The notes under the pieces: model-generated
Told to the model about the DNA's origin: nothing
The model's database searches: none
Seen by the model: the letters and a program-made list of their open reading frames with translations, nothing else
Part shown: in pieces, positions 34,046 to 43,194 of the stretch
Layout: every line of letters starts with the position of its first letter
How positions within the stretch are numbered: the first letter of the stretch is position 1
Origin: an uncultured Oribacterium sp.
GTDB taxonomy: Bacteria; Bacillota; Clostridia; Lachnospirales; Lachnospiraceae
Length of the DNA stretch: 64,000 nucleotides
Assembly (NCBI GenBank): GCA_934270345.1
Contig: CAKQPT010000008.1
Location: 1 to 64,000 of the forward strand
Direction: 5' to 3'
Position numbers and translations under genes: made by a program

Positions 34046-35109
34046 AGAATTTACGCGATTTAGAACTGAAGGATTTGAAAAAGCTGCTCGAGGAGATGGG
34101 CGAGAAGCCGTTCCGTGCTAAGCAGATCTATACCTGGCTGCACCAGAATCTGGTGGAGCACTACGATGAGATGACGAACATCTCGAAGGGACTCCGCGAT
34201 CGGCTGAGTGCGGAGTACAGTGTGGCCCTGCCGGAAACGGTCGAGGTGCTCACCTCGAAGATCGATGGGACGAAGAAATTTATCTTCCGTATGCAGGACA
34301 GACACGTCATCGAGTCCGTCTGGATGGAGTACCAGCACGGGCACAGTGTCTGCATCTCCTCGCAGGTCGGCTGCCGCATGGGCTGTAAGTTCTGTGCCTC
34401 GACCCTCGACGGCCTCGCACGGAATCTGACGAGTGGAGAGATGCTCGGACAGATCTACCAGATCCAGCGGACGACCGGTGCCCGGGTCGACAACATCGTC
34501 ATCATGGGCTCCGGTGAACCGCTCGATAACTACGATGAGTTCACCCGTTTCATCCGTATGATCTCGGACGAAAACGGACTCCATATCTCGCGGCGGAACA
34601 TCACGATCTCGACCTGCGGTCTGGTGCCGAAGATCCGGCAGCTGGCCGATGAAAACTACGGGATCACACTGGCGCTCAGCCTTCATGCGCCGAACGACGA
34701 GACACGGAAGACCCTGATGCCGATTGCAAATAAGTATTCGCTCTCGGAAATCATGCCGGCCATCGAGTACTACTTCGAGAAGACCGGTCGACGGGTGACC
34801 TTCGAGTATTCCGTCGTCGAGGGCGTCAACGATAATAAGGCCGAAGCGATGGAGCTCGTGAAGCTCATCCGCAGCATGAAGAACGGCGGGAAGCTCCAGT
34901 GCCACGTGAACCTGATTCCGGTGAATCCGATCAAGGAGCGGGACTGGAAGAGGCCGGATCGCTCGAAGGTCGAGGCCTTCCAGCATATTCTGGAGCGGAA
35001 CGGCATCGCGGCGACGATCCGCCGGGAGATGGGTTCCGACATATCGGGCTCCTGCGGTCAGCTCCGCCGGGATTACCTCGAGACGGAGGGCATCGATTCG
35101 AAGGCGTAG
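34042..35109 (+). CDS. rlmN: Dual-specificity 23S rRNA/tRNA adenine C2-methyltransferase RlmN (radical SAM)
   Basis: 355 aa. Radical-SAM Cys motif CRMGCKFC (Cys111, 115, 118) binds the 4Fe-4S cluster; GSGEPLDNYD and FEYSVVEGVNDN are family blocks. The methyl-carrying Cys is in SGSCGQLR near the C-terminus. It methylates A2503 of 23S rRNA and A37 of some tRNAs. The start overlaps the rsmB stop (ATGA), so translation is coupled. A 143-bp gap with no visible terminator leads to prpC. Confidence 0.97.
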   Translation: MKNLRDLELKDLKKLLEEMGEKPFRAKQIYTWLHQNLVEHYDEMTNISKGLRDRLSAEYSVALPETVEVLTSKIDGTKKFIFRMQDRHVIESVWMEYQHGHSVCISSQVGCRMGCKFCASTLDGLARNLTSGEMLGQIYQIQRTTGARVDNIVIMGSGEPLDNYDEFTRFIRMISDENGLHISRRNITISTCGLVPKIRQLADENYGITLALSLHAPNDETRKTLMPIANKYSLSEIMPAIEYYFEKTGRRVTFEYSVVEGVNDNKAEAMELVKLIRSMKNGGKLQCHVNLIPVNPIKERDWKRPDRSKVEAFQHILERNGIAATIRREMGSDISGSCGQLRRDYLETEGIDSKA

Positions 35110-35252
35110 TGGGCGAAAAAAGCGCTGCGATGGGCGCGTGATGATACGTAGCCTCGTTCAGCAGGGGAATCCACAAGGCACTGCGAAGTGAGGATATTGA
35201 GGGCGTCTGCATTGGACGACGATGATGAAGTTACAGAAGTTACAGGTGAAGC

Positions 35253-36002
35253 ATGATGGATTTTTACGCGAAAACCGATAAGGGACAGCGGCGACGTATG
35301 AACCAGGATTACGTCTTCGCGAGCGATCAGCCGGTGGGGGCACTGCCGAATCTTTTTCTGCTCGCGGACGGAATGGGCGGCCATAAGGCGGGGGACTATG
35401 CCTCCCGCTATGCGGTCGATGAGCTCCGGCGCTATATCGAGAAGGCCGCAGGGCCACAGCCGGAGATCCGCCTGCTGCAGGAGGGAATCCGGGACGTGAA
35501 CCAGCGGCTCTACCGTCTGGCACAGCAGAATCCGAATCTGAGCGGGATGGGCACGACGCTCGTGATCGCGTTTATCGAGGAGTCGAATCTAACCGTCGGT
35601 AATATCGGTGATTCGCGGGCCTACCTCATCCACGGAAACAGCATCCGTCAGATCACACGGGACCACTCCTATGTTGAGGAGATGGTACGGCGCGGTCTCA
35701 TGCGGCGTGGCTCGAAGGAGTACATGGAGTCCCGCAATATCATCACGCGGGCCGTCGGCATCGAGCCGCAGGTGGAGGCCGATTTCTTCGAGATCGAGCT
35801 CAGTGAGGGCGATTATCTGCTCCTCTGCTCGGACGGTCTCTCAAACATGGTCGACAATGAAAGCATCCGGAACATCATTCGTGAGCACAGCACGGTACAG
35901 GAAAAGGTACAGGCACTCATCGATATGGCAAACATCAACGGCGGCAAGGACAATATCGGCATCGTCCTGACCGGCCCTTACCGAGAGGAGGCGACGATAT
36001 GA
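35253..36002 (+). CDS. prpC: PP2C-type Ser/Thr phosphatase (PrpC/Stp)
   Basis: 249 aa. Metal-dependent PPM-family phosphatase that reverses PrkC phosphorylation. Motifs: NQDYVFASD, LADGMGGHKAGDYAS, GNIGDSRAYL, LLLCSDGLSNM, and GGKDNIGIV with the last metal Asp. Two adjacent ATG codons are possible starts (35253, 35256) after an AGGTGAAG ribosome site. The stop overlaps the kinase start (ATATGATG), giving the standard phosphatase-kinase pair. Confidence 0.96.
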   Translation: MMDFYAKTDKGQRRRMNQDYVFASDQPVGALPNLFLLADGMGGHKAGDYASRYAVDELRRYIEKAAGPQPEIRLLQEGIRDVNQRLYRLAQQNPNLSGMGTTLVIAFIEESNLTVGNIGDSRAYLIHGNSIRQITRDHSYVEEMVRRGLMRRGSKEYMESRNIITRAVGIEPQVEADFFEIELSEGDYLLLCSDGLSNMVDNESIRNIIREHSTVQEKVQALIDMANINGGKDNIGIVLTGPYREEATI

Positions 36003-38155
36003 TGGTAGAGCTGGGACAGCTGCTCGACGAACGTTATGAGATCGATACGCTGATCGGACAGGGTGGCATGAGCTATGTCTACCGTGCCAACGATCGGAAG
36101 ATGGGCCGGGAGGTCGCGATCAAGGTCCTGAAGGAGGAGTACTGCGAGGATGAGGATTTCATCCGGAAGTTTCAGAACGAGGCCCAGGCGGCAGCGAAGC
36201 TGAATCATCCGAACATCGTCGCGGTCTACGATATCGTCGATAATCCGGAGACGAAGCTGCACTATATCGTGATGGAGCTCGTCGAGGGCATCACACTGAA
36301 AAACTATATCAAGCGTGCGGGACGCATGGACTCACAGGAGACCATCGCCATCGCACTGCAGGCGGCGGCCGGCATCGAGCTCGCGCATAAGATGGGCATC
36401 GTGCACCGGGATATCAAGCCGCAGAACATCATCGTCGACAGCGAGGGAAATGTGAAGGTGGCGGACTTCGGCATCGCGCGGGCCGCGACGCAGCAGACGG
36501 TCAATGCTACCGTCATGGGCTCCGTCCACTATATTTCGCCGGAACAGGCCCGCTCCGGGCAGTCGGATGAGCGTTCGGATATCTACAGCTTCGGCTGTAC
36601 GATGTATGAGATGCTGACGGGGCAGGTGCCGTATGATGGCGACACCTCGGTGTCCGTCGTCTTCGCGCACCTCGAGAATCCGATCCCGCATGTGAAGGAG
36701 CTGGTACCGGATGTGTACCCGGCCCTCGATATGGCGGTATACAAGTGCATGCAGAAGAAGGGAAAGCTCCGCTACCAGCACATCGGTGAGCTGATGGAGG
36801 ACCTTCGGAAGGCACTGAAGGATCCGAGTGGTTCCTTCATGTCTGGTGAGATGCCGGAGGACCTCAGTGAGACCCGGGTACTGTCCCCGCGGGAGCTGAA
36901 TCAGCTGAAGCACCGTCAGAAGCTTCGGAAGAAGCTCGCGCATCTCGATGACACGGATGCGCTTCCGCTCGGTGACGAGGAGGAAGATGAAACCAGCTTC
37001 CACATGACGAAGATCTACCGTGTGATCGCCGGCGTCTGTATCCTGCTGATCATCGTGCTGGTACTGATCATCGGCCGCAATATGTTCTCCTTCTTCCGGG
37101 ACAGCCGGACGGCGCTGGAAACGAGTCAGCCGATCGAGGAATCCGACGCAGCGACGGAGGCGGCGACGATCAATATCACGATCTCCGCGCTGGATAACCT
37201 CCTTCCGAATATCCTCGGAAAGACCGTGGAGGAGGCCGAGGACTATCTCGGTGCCTACAATATCCATCTCCGGACCACGAAGGAAAGCTTCTCGGATCAG
37301 TATCCGACGGAGGGCACGATCATCGCCTACCAGAAGGAGAAAATCCAGAGCGGCAGTACCCTCGATGTGACGGTGTCGAAGGGGGCAGAGACCATCCGCT
37401 TCTATGATCCGGCGACGCCGGAGAAGCTGGACGCGCTGCATGCCGTGAAGTGCGACACCCTGGTCGAGGCGCTGGAAAAACGAAAGATCAACTATAAGAT
37501 TCAGGATGCATTCTCCGAGACGGTCCCGCTGGGCAATATCATAGGCACCAGCAAGCCGGATACCAGCGGTACGTCGATGCTGATCATCACACGTTCCGCC
37601 GGTTCTGCGAGCGAGAATGGTATGGCGCTGGTTCCGGAGCTGCGTACACTGAGCGAGGACGATGCGCTGACCGCGCTGGAGGATGCAGGACTCACACCGG
37701 ATGGCATCGATTATGTGCCGGATGAGGCACATGAGGCGGATACGGTCATCGACCAGAGCCTGACACCGGGTTCCGTGGTCCTGAAGGGGACGACGATCTC
37801 GCTGACGATTTCCTCCGGCTCCGACGGGGAGACGAGCCAGAAGAGTACTGTGGCCGACAGTCAGGGTGCCTGGTACGGCTCGATCAACACGGCCGTAAAG
37901 ATCGGCGGTGAGACCAGTCCGGCGGCGGATACACGGCGGATCATCCTGATCCGTCTCTGCCAGGAAATCGATGGGGCGGAGCGCTACACGACGCTGCAGG
38001 AGGCGCGAAGCTATGAGGCCGGGACCGAGCTTCAGGTCGTGATCCCGAATATCCGGGGTGCAGCCGGCATCGGAAAGGGCACCGTCGAAATCGTCGATGC
38101 GTCGAACGATACCGTCATCGCATCCTATACCGTGAATTTCGCACCACGGTCCTAG
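35999..38155 (+). CDS. prkC: PASTA-domain Ser/Thr protein kinase (PrkC/Stk)
   Basis: 718 aa. Cytoplasmic Hanks-type kinase: glycine loop GQGGMSYVY, VAIKVLK, catalytic HRDIKPQNI, DFGIA and the activation segment with several Thr. A basic juxtamembrane region precedes a membrane segment at about residues 341-362. About three extracellular PASTA repeats, which sense muropeptides or lipid II, are followed by a C-terminal domain of about 110 residues with no recognised family. It controls wall growth and dormancy exit in Firmicutes. It is translationally coupled to prpC and followed by rsgA after 11 bp. Confidence 0.96.
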   Translation: MMVELGQLLDERYEIDTLIGQGGMSYVYRANDRKMGREVAIKVLKEEYCEDEDFIRKFQNEAQAAAKLNHPNIVAVYDIVDNPETKLHYIVMELVEGITLKNYIKRAGRMDSQETIAIALQAAAGIELAHKMGIVHRDIKPQNIIVDSEGNVKVADFGIARAATQQTVNATVMGSVHYISPEQARSGQSDERSDIYSFGCTMYEMLTGQVPYDGDTSVSVVFAHLENPIPHVKELVPDVYPALDMAVYKCMQKKGKLRYQHIGELMEDLRKALKDPSGSFMSGEMPEDLSETRVLSPRELNQLKHRQKLRKKLAHLDDTDALPLGDEEEDETSFHMTKIYRVIAGVCILLIIVLVLIIGRNMFSFFRDSRTALETSQPIEESDAATEAATINITISALDNLLPNILGKTVEEAEDYLGAYNIHLRTTKESFSDQYPTEGTIIAYQKEKIQSGSTLDVTVSKGAETIRFYDPATPEKLDALHAVKCDTLVEALEKRKINYKIQDAFSETVPLGNIIGTSKPDTSGTSMLIITRSAGSASENGMALVPELRTLSEDDALTALEDAGLTPDGIDYVPDEAHEADTVIDQSLTPGSVVLKGTTISLTISSGSDGETSQKSTVADSQGAWYGSINTAVKIGGETSPAADTRRIILIRLCQEIDGAERYTTLQEARSYEAGTELQVVIPNIRGAAGIGKGTVEIVDASNDTVIASYTVNFAPRS

Positions 38156-38166
38156 AGAGGTAATGC

Positions 38167-39153
38167 ATGGTTTTAAAAGGTAAAATTTACAAGGGCATCG
38201 GTGGCTTCTACTATGTCCATACCCCGGAGGGCGACTATGAGTGTCGCGCGAAGGGCATCTTCCGGAACCGGAACGAGAAGCCGCTCGTCGGCGATGATGC
38301 GGAGATCGAACCGGTACAGGATTCGGAGAAGGAGCGAGAGGGCTCCGTCATCCGCATCCTGCCACGGAAAAATCAGCTGATCCGGCCGGCGGTGGCCAAT
38401 GTCGACCAGGCGGTCGTCATCTTCGCACTCCGTCATCCGGATCCGAATCTGAACCTGCTCGACCGCTTCCTCATCCATATGGAGCAGCGGGAGATCCCGG
38501 TGGTGATCTTCTTTAACAAGGTCGACCTCGTGCAGCCGGGCGAGGATCCGGCAGAGGAAGAGGAGACGATGCTGGAGGAGCGCGATGCCTGGAAGAAGAA
38601 AAAATCACGGGCGAAGACCATCCCGGAGATCCATGCGGAGCATCCGGAGCTGATTCCGGAGATCTACCGGCAGGCGGGCTATCCGGTGCTCGAAATCAGT
38701 ACCCGGAACGAGGAGAGCCTGCCGAAGATCATGGAGGTACTGCGCGGAAAGACCACCGTTCTTTCCGGGCCGAGCGGGGTCGGCAAGTCTTCGCTTACGA
38801 ACCTCATCCACCCGGCGGCGAACATGGAAACCGGTGAGCTCAGTAAGAAGATCGAGCGCGGGAAGAACACGACCCGTCACTCGGAGTTCTTTTACATCGA
38901 TGACGAGACCTATGTGCTCGATACACCGGGCTTCACCTCGCTCTATGTGACGGACATCGAGCCGGAACGGCTGATGTACTACTTCCCGGAGTTTGAGGAC
39001 TACCGGAGCGCGTGCCGCTTCAACACCTGCGTGCACATCGGCGAAAAGGACTGTGCGGTGAAGCGTGCCGTGGAGGAAGGAAAGATCGCCCGCGAGCGCT
39101 ATGAAAGCTATGTCATGCTCTATGAGGAGCTGAAGGACCAGAAGCGATACTGA
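38167..39153 (+). CDS. rsgA: Ribosome small-subunit GTPase RsgA
   Basis: 328 aa. OB domain (1-80), then the circularly permuted GTPase: FNKVDLV (G4) precedes the P-loop GPSGVGKSS (about 201-209) and DTPGF (G3). The C-terminal zinc region CRFNTCVHIGEKDC has the Cys/His ligands. An insert of about 40 charged residues (EEEETMLEERDAWKKKKSR) lies between G4 and the P-loop and is not usual. It assists late 30S assembly. AGAGGTAATGC precedes the ATG. It belongs to the prkC-rsgA-rpe run. Confidence 0.96.
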   Translation: MVLKGKIYKGIGGFYYVHTPEGDYECRAKGIFRNRNEKPLVGDDAEIEPVQDSEKEREGSVIRILPRKNQLIRPAVANVDQAVVIFALRHPDPNLNLLDRFLIHMEQREIPVVIFFNKVDLVQPGEDPAEEEETMLEERDAWKKKKSRAKTIPEIHAEHPELIPEIYRQAGYPVLEISTRNEESLPKIMEVLRGKTTVLSGPSGVGKSSLTNLIHPAANMETGELSKKIERGKNTTRHSEFFYIDDETYVLDTPGFTSLYVTDIEPERLMYYFPEFEDYRSACRFNTCVHIGEKDCAVKRAVEEGKIARERYESYVMLYEELKDQKRY

Positions 39154-39191
39154 TTATGAAACGCCGTCTGAAGACGGCAGAGGAGAATACT

Positions 39192-39854
39192 ATGAATTAT
39201 GATCTGTCCCCATCGATTTTATCTGCTGATTTCGGAACCCTGCGTGAGGATCTCCGTGTACTCGAGGAGGCCGGCACGAAGTACCTGCACTTTGACATGA
39301 TGGATGGCGATTTCGTGCCGAATATTTCCTTCGGTATGCCGGTGATCCAGTCGGTACGGAAGGATAACCACTGCTTCTTCGATGTCCATATGATGGTCTC
39401 CGAACCGGGCCGCTACATCGATGCAGTCGCCGATGCCGGTGCCGATGGCATCACGGTGCATCAGGAGGCCTGCACGCACCTCGACCGTACGCTCCAGCAG
39501 ATCCGGGAGCGTGGCCTCAAGGCCGGTGTGGCCCTGAATCCGGCGACCCCGATCAACACCCTGGACTGTGTCCTTCCGATGCTGGACCTCGTACTCATTA
39601 TGTCGGTCAACCCGGGTTTCGGTGGTCAGAAGCTGATCCCGTATACGATCGAGAAGATCCGTGCCCTTCGTCAGCGTGCAGACGCCCTCGGCCTCGAGTT
39701 GAACATCGGCATCGATGGTGGCGTCACCCTCGATAACGTACAGGAAATAAAGGATGCCGGGGCGAACTTCTTCATTGCCGGCTCTGCCGTCTTCAAGCCA
39801 CGGGAGCGTATGGCGGAAAATGTAAAGGCATTTAACGCCATCCTGCACGCATAA
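39192..39854 (+). CDS. rpe: Ribulose-phosphate 3-epimerase
   Basis: 220 aa, normal length. It interconverts ribulose-5-P and xylulose-5-P in the pentose phosphate pathway. LSPSILSADFGTL, HFDMMDGDFVPNISFG (metal and catalytic Asp/His), MSVNPGFGGQKLIP and IDGGVTLDN are diagnostic. ATG 39192 is chosen for GAGGAGA upstream; an earlier ATG at 39156 lacks one. The pyridoxal kinase gene follows after 11 bp. Confidence 0.97.
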   Translation: MNYDLSPSILSADFGTLREDLRVLEEAGTKYLHFDMMDGDFVPNISFGMPVIQSVRKDNHCFFDVHMMVSEPGRYIDAVADAGADGITVHQEACTHLDRTLQQIRERGLKAGVALNPATPINTLDCVLPMLDLVLIMSVNPGFGGQKLIPYTIEKIRALRQRADALGLELNIGIDGGVTLDNVQEIKDAGANFFIAGSAVFKPRERMAENVKAFNAILHA

Positions 39855-39865
39855 AGGAGTCCTTC

Positions 39866-40750
39866 GTGATCAAGAAACTTGCGCTCATCAATGATTTATG
39901 CAGTGTCGGCCGCTGCTCGCTTTCCATCCAGATTCCGGTGGTTTCGGCGCTCGGGCTCAGCGCCTGCCCGATTCCGACCGCAGTGCTCAGCAACCATACC
40001 GCCTTCCCGCACGTATCCAGTACAGGACTCGGGGAAGTGATGGAAGAGCGGCTCGAGACATTGAGCGAAAATGATATCCATTTCGATGGCATCCTGATCG
40101 GCTACCTCGGTGACTGTACGGATCTCCGGGCCCTCGACGCGTATCTCGAGGCAGAGAAGCAGAGGAATCCGGCGCTGCGCATCTTCCTCGATCCGGCGAT
40201 GGCCGATCACGGCCGCCTGTACCGCTGGATGACGGAGGAACACATCGAGGCGATGCGGGCCCTCTGCCGGAAGGCGGATCTCATCTGCCCGAACCTCACG
40301 GAAGCCGCCTTCCTCGCTGACTTCGATTATGCGGGGCTGAAGGAGACGCTCGACCGCTGTACGAGCGACGCCACACGCGGGATGGTGATGCACGCCCTGC
40401 TTTCGGAGCTTCATCATCTGACATCCGGACAGATCATCGTGACCGGCGTCGAGGCCTATGCGGAGACGGCGGAGGATACAGCCACGACGCCGGAAGCCCT
40501 GATCAATGTCGTCTCAGAGGCGGACGGCGATCTCCGTTTCGTCGAGCATGCCCGTACCGGCGATGCCCGCCCGGGGACCGGCGACCTTTTCAGTGCCATC
40601 GTCGCGAGTCTCTGTCTCCGCGAAGAGACGCTTGAGAACGCGACCCGTCGCGCCGCAGACTTCGTCGCGCTCTGCATCCGCCACAGCGAGGAGGAGCAGG
40701 TCCCGGTCGTATACGGCGTTCAGTTTGAAGACATCCTCAGTGCGCTGTAG
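39866..40750 (+). CDS. Pyridoxal/pyridoxamine kinase, PdxY-like
   Basis: 294 aa. Ribokinase-superfamily B6 kinase: NDLCSVGRCSLS at the N-terminus, PTAVLSNHTAFP, ICPNLTEAAFLAD, and the anion-hole/catalytic RPGTGDLFSAIVAS with the Asp base. It phosphorylates pyridoxal or pyridoxamine to salvage PLP. The GTG start at 39866 is supported by AAAGGAGT 6 nt upstream. In many Firmicutes thiamine pyrophosphokinase occupies this position after rpe. It is followed by a GC-rich hairpin (40756-40810) and then the serS promoter. Confidence 0.88.
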   Translation: MIKKLALINDLCSVGRCSLSIQIPVVSALGLSACPIPTAVLSNHTAFPHVSSTGLGEVMEERLETLSENDIHFDGILIGYLGDCTDLRALDAYLEAEKQRNPALRIFLDPAMADHGRLYRWMTEEHIEAMRALCRKADLICPNLTEAAFLADFDYAGLKETLDRCTSDATRGMVMHALLSELHHLTSGQIIVTGVEAYAETAEDTATTPEALINVVSEADGDLRFVEHARTGDARPGTGDLFSAIVASLCLREETLENATRRAADFVALCIRHSEEEQVPVVYGVQFEDILSAL

Positions 40751-40755
40751 CGGAT

Positions 40756-40810
40756 CGGACGGGGCCCCGGAGGGCTGTGCCTCTGTTGCCAGCCCGCAGG
40801 GGTCCGTCCG
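40756..40810 (+). repeat. Imperfect palindrome after the pyridoxal kinase gene
   Basis: Arms CGGACGGGGCCCCGGAGGGCTG and CAGCCCGCAGGGGTCCGTCCG pair with a few mismatches around a 12-nt loop. The loop reads TGCCTCTGTTGC, like a short stretch of family-1 copy B, so this may be a decayed remnant of that family or simply a terminator hairpin without a T-run. Confidence 0.4.
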
Positions 40811-40829
40811 TCAACTATGACGGAATGAC

Positions 40830-40858
40830 TTGAAAACAGACGTAATTCAAGCTATAGT
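40830..40858 (+). promoter_or_regulatory. serS promoter
   Basis: TTGAAA (40830-40835), 17-bp spacer, TATAGT (40853-40858). The leader is only about 45 nt, too short for a T-box. Confidence 0.88.
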
Positions 40859-40908
40859 AAATGGTGCGTTTAACGCCAGAAAGATTTCGCAGAAGGGGAG
40901 AGAATCCT

Positions 40909-42228
40909 ATGTTAGATATTAAATTTGTCAGAGAAAACCCGGAGCTTGTCAAGGAAAACATCAAGAAGAAGTTTCAGGATGAGAAGCTTCCGTTAGTCGA
41001 TGAGGTCATCAAGTACGATCTCGAGGCGAGAAAGTGCCAGCAGGAGGCCGATGAGCTTCGTGCGAAGAAGAACTCGGTGTCGAAGCAGATCGGTGCGCTG
41101 ATGGCGCAGGGTAAGAAGGCAGAGGCAGAAGAGGTCAAGGCCGAGGTCGGTGCATTTACCGCCCGTCTCAAGGAACTCGAGGAGCAGGAGCCGAAGCTTC
41201 AGGCTGAGGTGACGAAGCGTATGATGATCATTCCGAACATGATCGACGCATCCGTTCCGATCGGTCCGGATGATTCTCACAACGTCGAGAATGAGCGCTT
41301 CGGTGAGCCGGTCGTTCCGGAGTTTGAGGTTCCATATCATACCGATATCATGGAGTCCTTCGGCGGTATCGATCTCGATGCAGCCGGCCGTGTCGCTGGT
41401 AACGGCTTCTACTACCTGATCGGCGACATCGCGAGACTGCACTCTGCGGTACTCAGCTATGCGCGTGATTTCATGATCAACCGTGGCTTCACCTATGTGA
41501 TTCCGCCATATATGATCCGCTCCAAGGTGGTGGACGGTGTGATGTCCTTCGCAGAGATGGATGCCATGATGTATAAGATCGAGGGCGAGGACCTCTACCT
41601 GATCGGTACCTCCGAGCACTCGATGATCGGTCGTTTCATCGATGAGATCCTTCCGGCAGATACCCTTCCGCTTACCCTTACTTCCTATTCTCCTTGCTTC
41701 CGTAAGGAGAAGGGTGCACACGGTATCGAGGAGAGAGGTGTTTACCGTATCCACCAGTTCGAGAAGCAGGAGATGATCGTCGTCTGTGAGCCGGAGGAGG
41801 CCATGGACTGGTACGAGAAGCTCTGGAAGAACACCGTTGATTTCTTCCGCTCAATGGAGATTCCGGTCAGAACACTGGAGTGCTGCTCTGGCGATCTCGC
41901 AGACCTCAAGGTGAAGTCCTGCGATGTCGAGGCTTGGTCACCACGTCAGAAGAAGTACTTCGAGGTCGGTTCCTGCTCGAACCTCGGTGATGCACAGGCG
42001 AGACGTCTGCACATCCGTATCAAGGGAAAGGATGGGAAGATCCATCTCGCAAATACGCTGAACAACACCTGTGTTGCACCCCCTCGTATGCTGATCGCGT
42101 TCCTCGAGAACCGTCTGCAGGCGGATGGCAGCATCACCATCCCGGAGGTGCTTCAGCCGTACATGGGTGGTACCAAGGTACTTACCCCGAAGTGGAACTC
42201 CATCGAAGGCAAGCCGGCAAACGCATAA
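40909..42228 (+). CDS. serS: Seryl-tRNA synthetase (Lachnospiraceae-type variant)
   Basis: 439 aa. It charges tRNA-Ser. N-terminal coiled-coil arm (about 30-105), then the class II core. Motif 2 region SYSPCFRKEKGAHGIEERGVYRIHQFEKQEM is standard in layout. The substrate loop reads GTSEHSMIG where most bacterial enzymes have TAEVPL, and motif 3 reads TLNNTCVAPPRMLIAFLENR instead of TLNGSGLAVGR. I recognise this variant as common in Lachnospiraceae. ATG 40909 follows AGGGGAGAG; a 16-residue longer start lacks a ribosome site. It has its own promoter and a perfect terminator. Confidence 0.95.
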   Translation: MLDIKFVRENPELVKENIKKKFQDEKLPLVDEVIKYDLEARKCQQEADELRAKKNSVSKQIGALMAQGKKAEAEEVKAEVGAFTARLKELEEQEPKLQAEVTKRMMIIPNMIDASVPIGPDDSHNVENERFGEPVVPEFEVPYHTDIMESFGGIDLDAAGRVAGNGFYYLIGDIARLHSAVLSYARDFMINRGFTYVIPPYMIRSKVVDGVMSFAEMDAMMYKIEGEDLYLIGTSEHSMIGRFIDEILPADTLPLTLTSYSPCFRKEKGAHGIEERGVYRIHQFEKQEMIVVCEPEEAMDWYEKLWKNTVDFFRSMEIPVRTLECCSGDLADLKVKSCDVEAWSPRQKKYFEVGSCSNLGDAQARRLHIRIKGKDGKIHLANTLNNTCVAPPRMLIAFLENRLQADGSITIPEVLQPYMGGTKVLTPKWNSIEGKPANA

Positions 42229-42238
42229 TGATCGATCG

Positions 42239-42268
42239 AAGACCTGTGCCATGGCACAGGTCTTTTTT
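42239..42268 (+). terminator. serS intrinsic terminator
   Basis: Perfect palindrome GACCTGTGCCATGGCACAGGTC followed by six T. Confidence 0.95.
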
Positions 42269-42325
42269 ATATAGTTGAGCTGTAAGTCTTAATATTACTG
42301 ACGATCGTGTTCATAAATTCGTTCG

Positions 42326-42354
42326 TTGTTTATAGGCGGCTCGTGTCATATAAT
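42326..42354 (+). promoter_or_regulatory. Promoter of the MacB-type export operon
   Basis: TTGTTT (42326-42331), 17-bp spacer, TATAAT (42349-42354). Its position rules out ATG codons at 42326 and 42353 as starts of the following gene. Confidence 0.85.
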
Positions 42355-42403
42355 GAAAGCCATGAAGCCAGTTTATGATTTGACAAGTTGTGGGAGAGAT
42401 GCA

Positions 42404-43165
42404 GTGGAACCGATCATCAAGGTGCGGGATCTATATAAGATTTTTAAAATCGGAGACAATAAGGTCTATGCGCTGAATGGTGTGTCCTTCGATGTCTACC
42501 AGGGGGAGTTCGTCGCGATCGTCGGCACCTCCGGCTCCGGTAAATCGACCTGTCTCAATATGCTGGCCGGTCTGGAAGCGCCGAGCCGGGGCGCGATTCA
42601 GATCGCGGGCAAGCGCATCGATAAGATGAGCGAAGCGGAGCTCGTCAGCTTCCGGCGTCAGAATGTCGGCTTCATCTTCCAGAGCTATAATCTGATCGGC
42701 TCGATGAATGCGGTCGAGAATGTCGCGATGCCGCTGATGTTCCGCGGGGTGCCCTATGAGAAGCGTATCCGGGAAGCGGAGAAATATATGAAGCTGATCG
42801 GGATCGGGGATCAGGGGGAGCATATGCCGAACCAGATGTCCGGCGGACAGCAGCAGCGTGTCGGGATCGCCCGGGCGCTTGTCATCGATCCGAAGATCAT
42901 CTTCGCGGATGAGCCGACCGGTAATCTCGATTCGCATACGACGGAGGATGTACTGAGCCTTCTCCGGAAAATCGTTCGTGAGGAGGATCGCACACTGATC
43001 ATGGTTACCCATGATGCGCACATTGCCTCCTGGGCGGACCGGCAGTTACGTGTCGTCGATGGTAAGATCGTCGAGACGGTGATCAATCCGGAGAGTCCGA
43101 TCGAACAGAAAATAGAAGCAGAAACCGGAAATCCGCCATACGCGCTTGTGACGCCGCTCGGCTGA
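42404..43165 (+). CDS. MacB/LolD-type ABC transporter ATP-binding protein
   Basis: 253 aa from a GTG start. Walker A GTSGSGKST, Q-loop FIFQSYNLI, signature MSGGQQQRVGIARAL, Walker B IIFADEPTGNLDS and switch His in MVTHDAHIA: the MacB/LolD/FtsE subgroup that drives extrusion across the envelope instead of classical import. GTG 42404 is chosen because GGGAGAG lies 5 nt upstream and the promoter lies just before. A longer start (ATG 42362) is possible but would leave almost no leader. It is first in an operon with the large secreted protein and the permease. Confidence 0.92.
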   Translation: MEPIIKVRDLYKIFKIGDNKVYALNGVSFDVYQGEFVAIVGTSGSGKSTCLNMLAGLEAPSRGAIQIAGKRIDKMSEAELVSFRRQNVGFIFQSYNLIGSMNAVENVAMPLMFRGVPYEKRIREAEKYMKLIGIGDQGEHMPNQMSGGQQQRVGIARALVIDPKIIFADEPTGNLDSHTTEDVLSLLRKIVREEDRTLIMVTHDAHIASWADRQLRVVDGKIVETVINPESPIEQKIEAETGNPPYALVTPLG

Positions 43166-43194
43166 ACACGGTGTTTATAGAGGGGTAAAAAATC

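Noticed and set aside
40859..40908. Possible T-box leader for serS
   Set aside because: Only about 45 nt separate promoter and start codon; no T-box sequence or terminator pair fits.
42326..42403. ATG starts at 42326, 42353 and 42362 for the MacB-type ATPase
   Set aside because: The first two overlap or precede the -10 box of the promoter. The third would leave almost no leader and lacks a ribosome site, whereas GTG 42404 has GGGAGAG.
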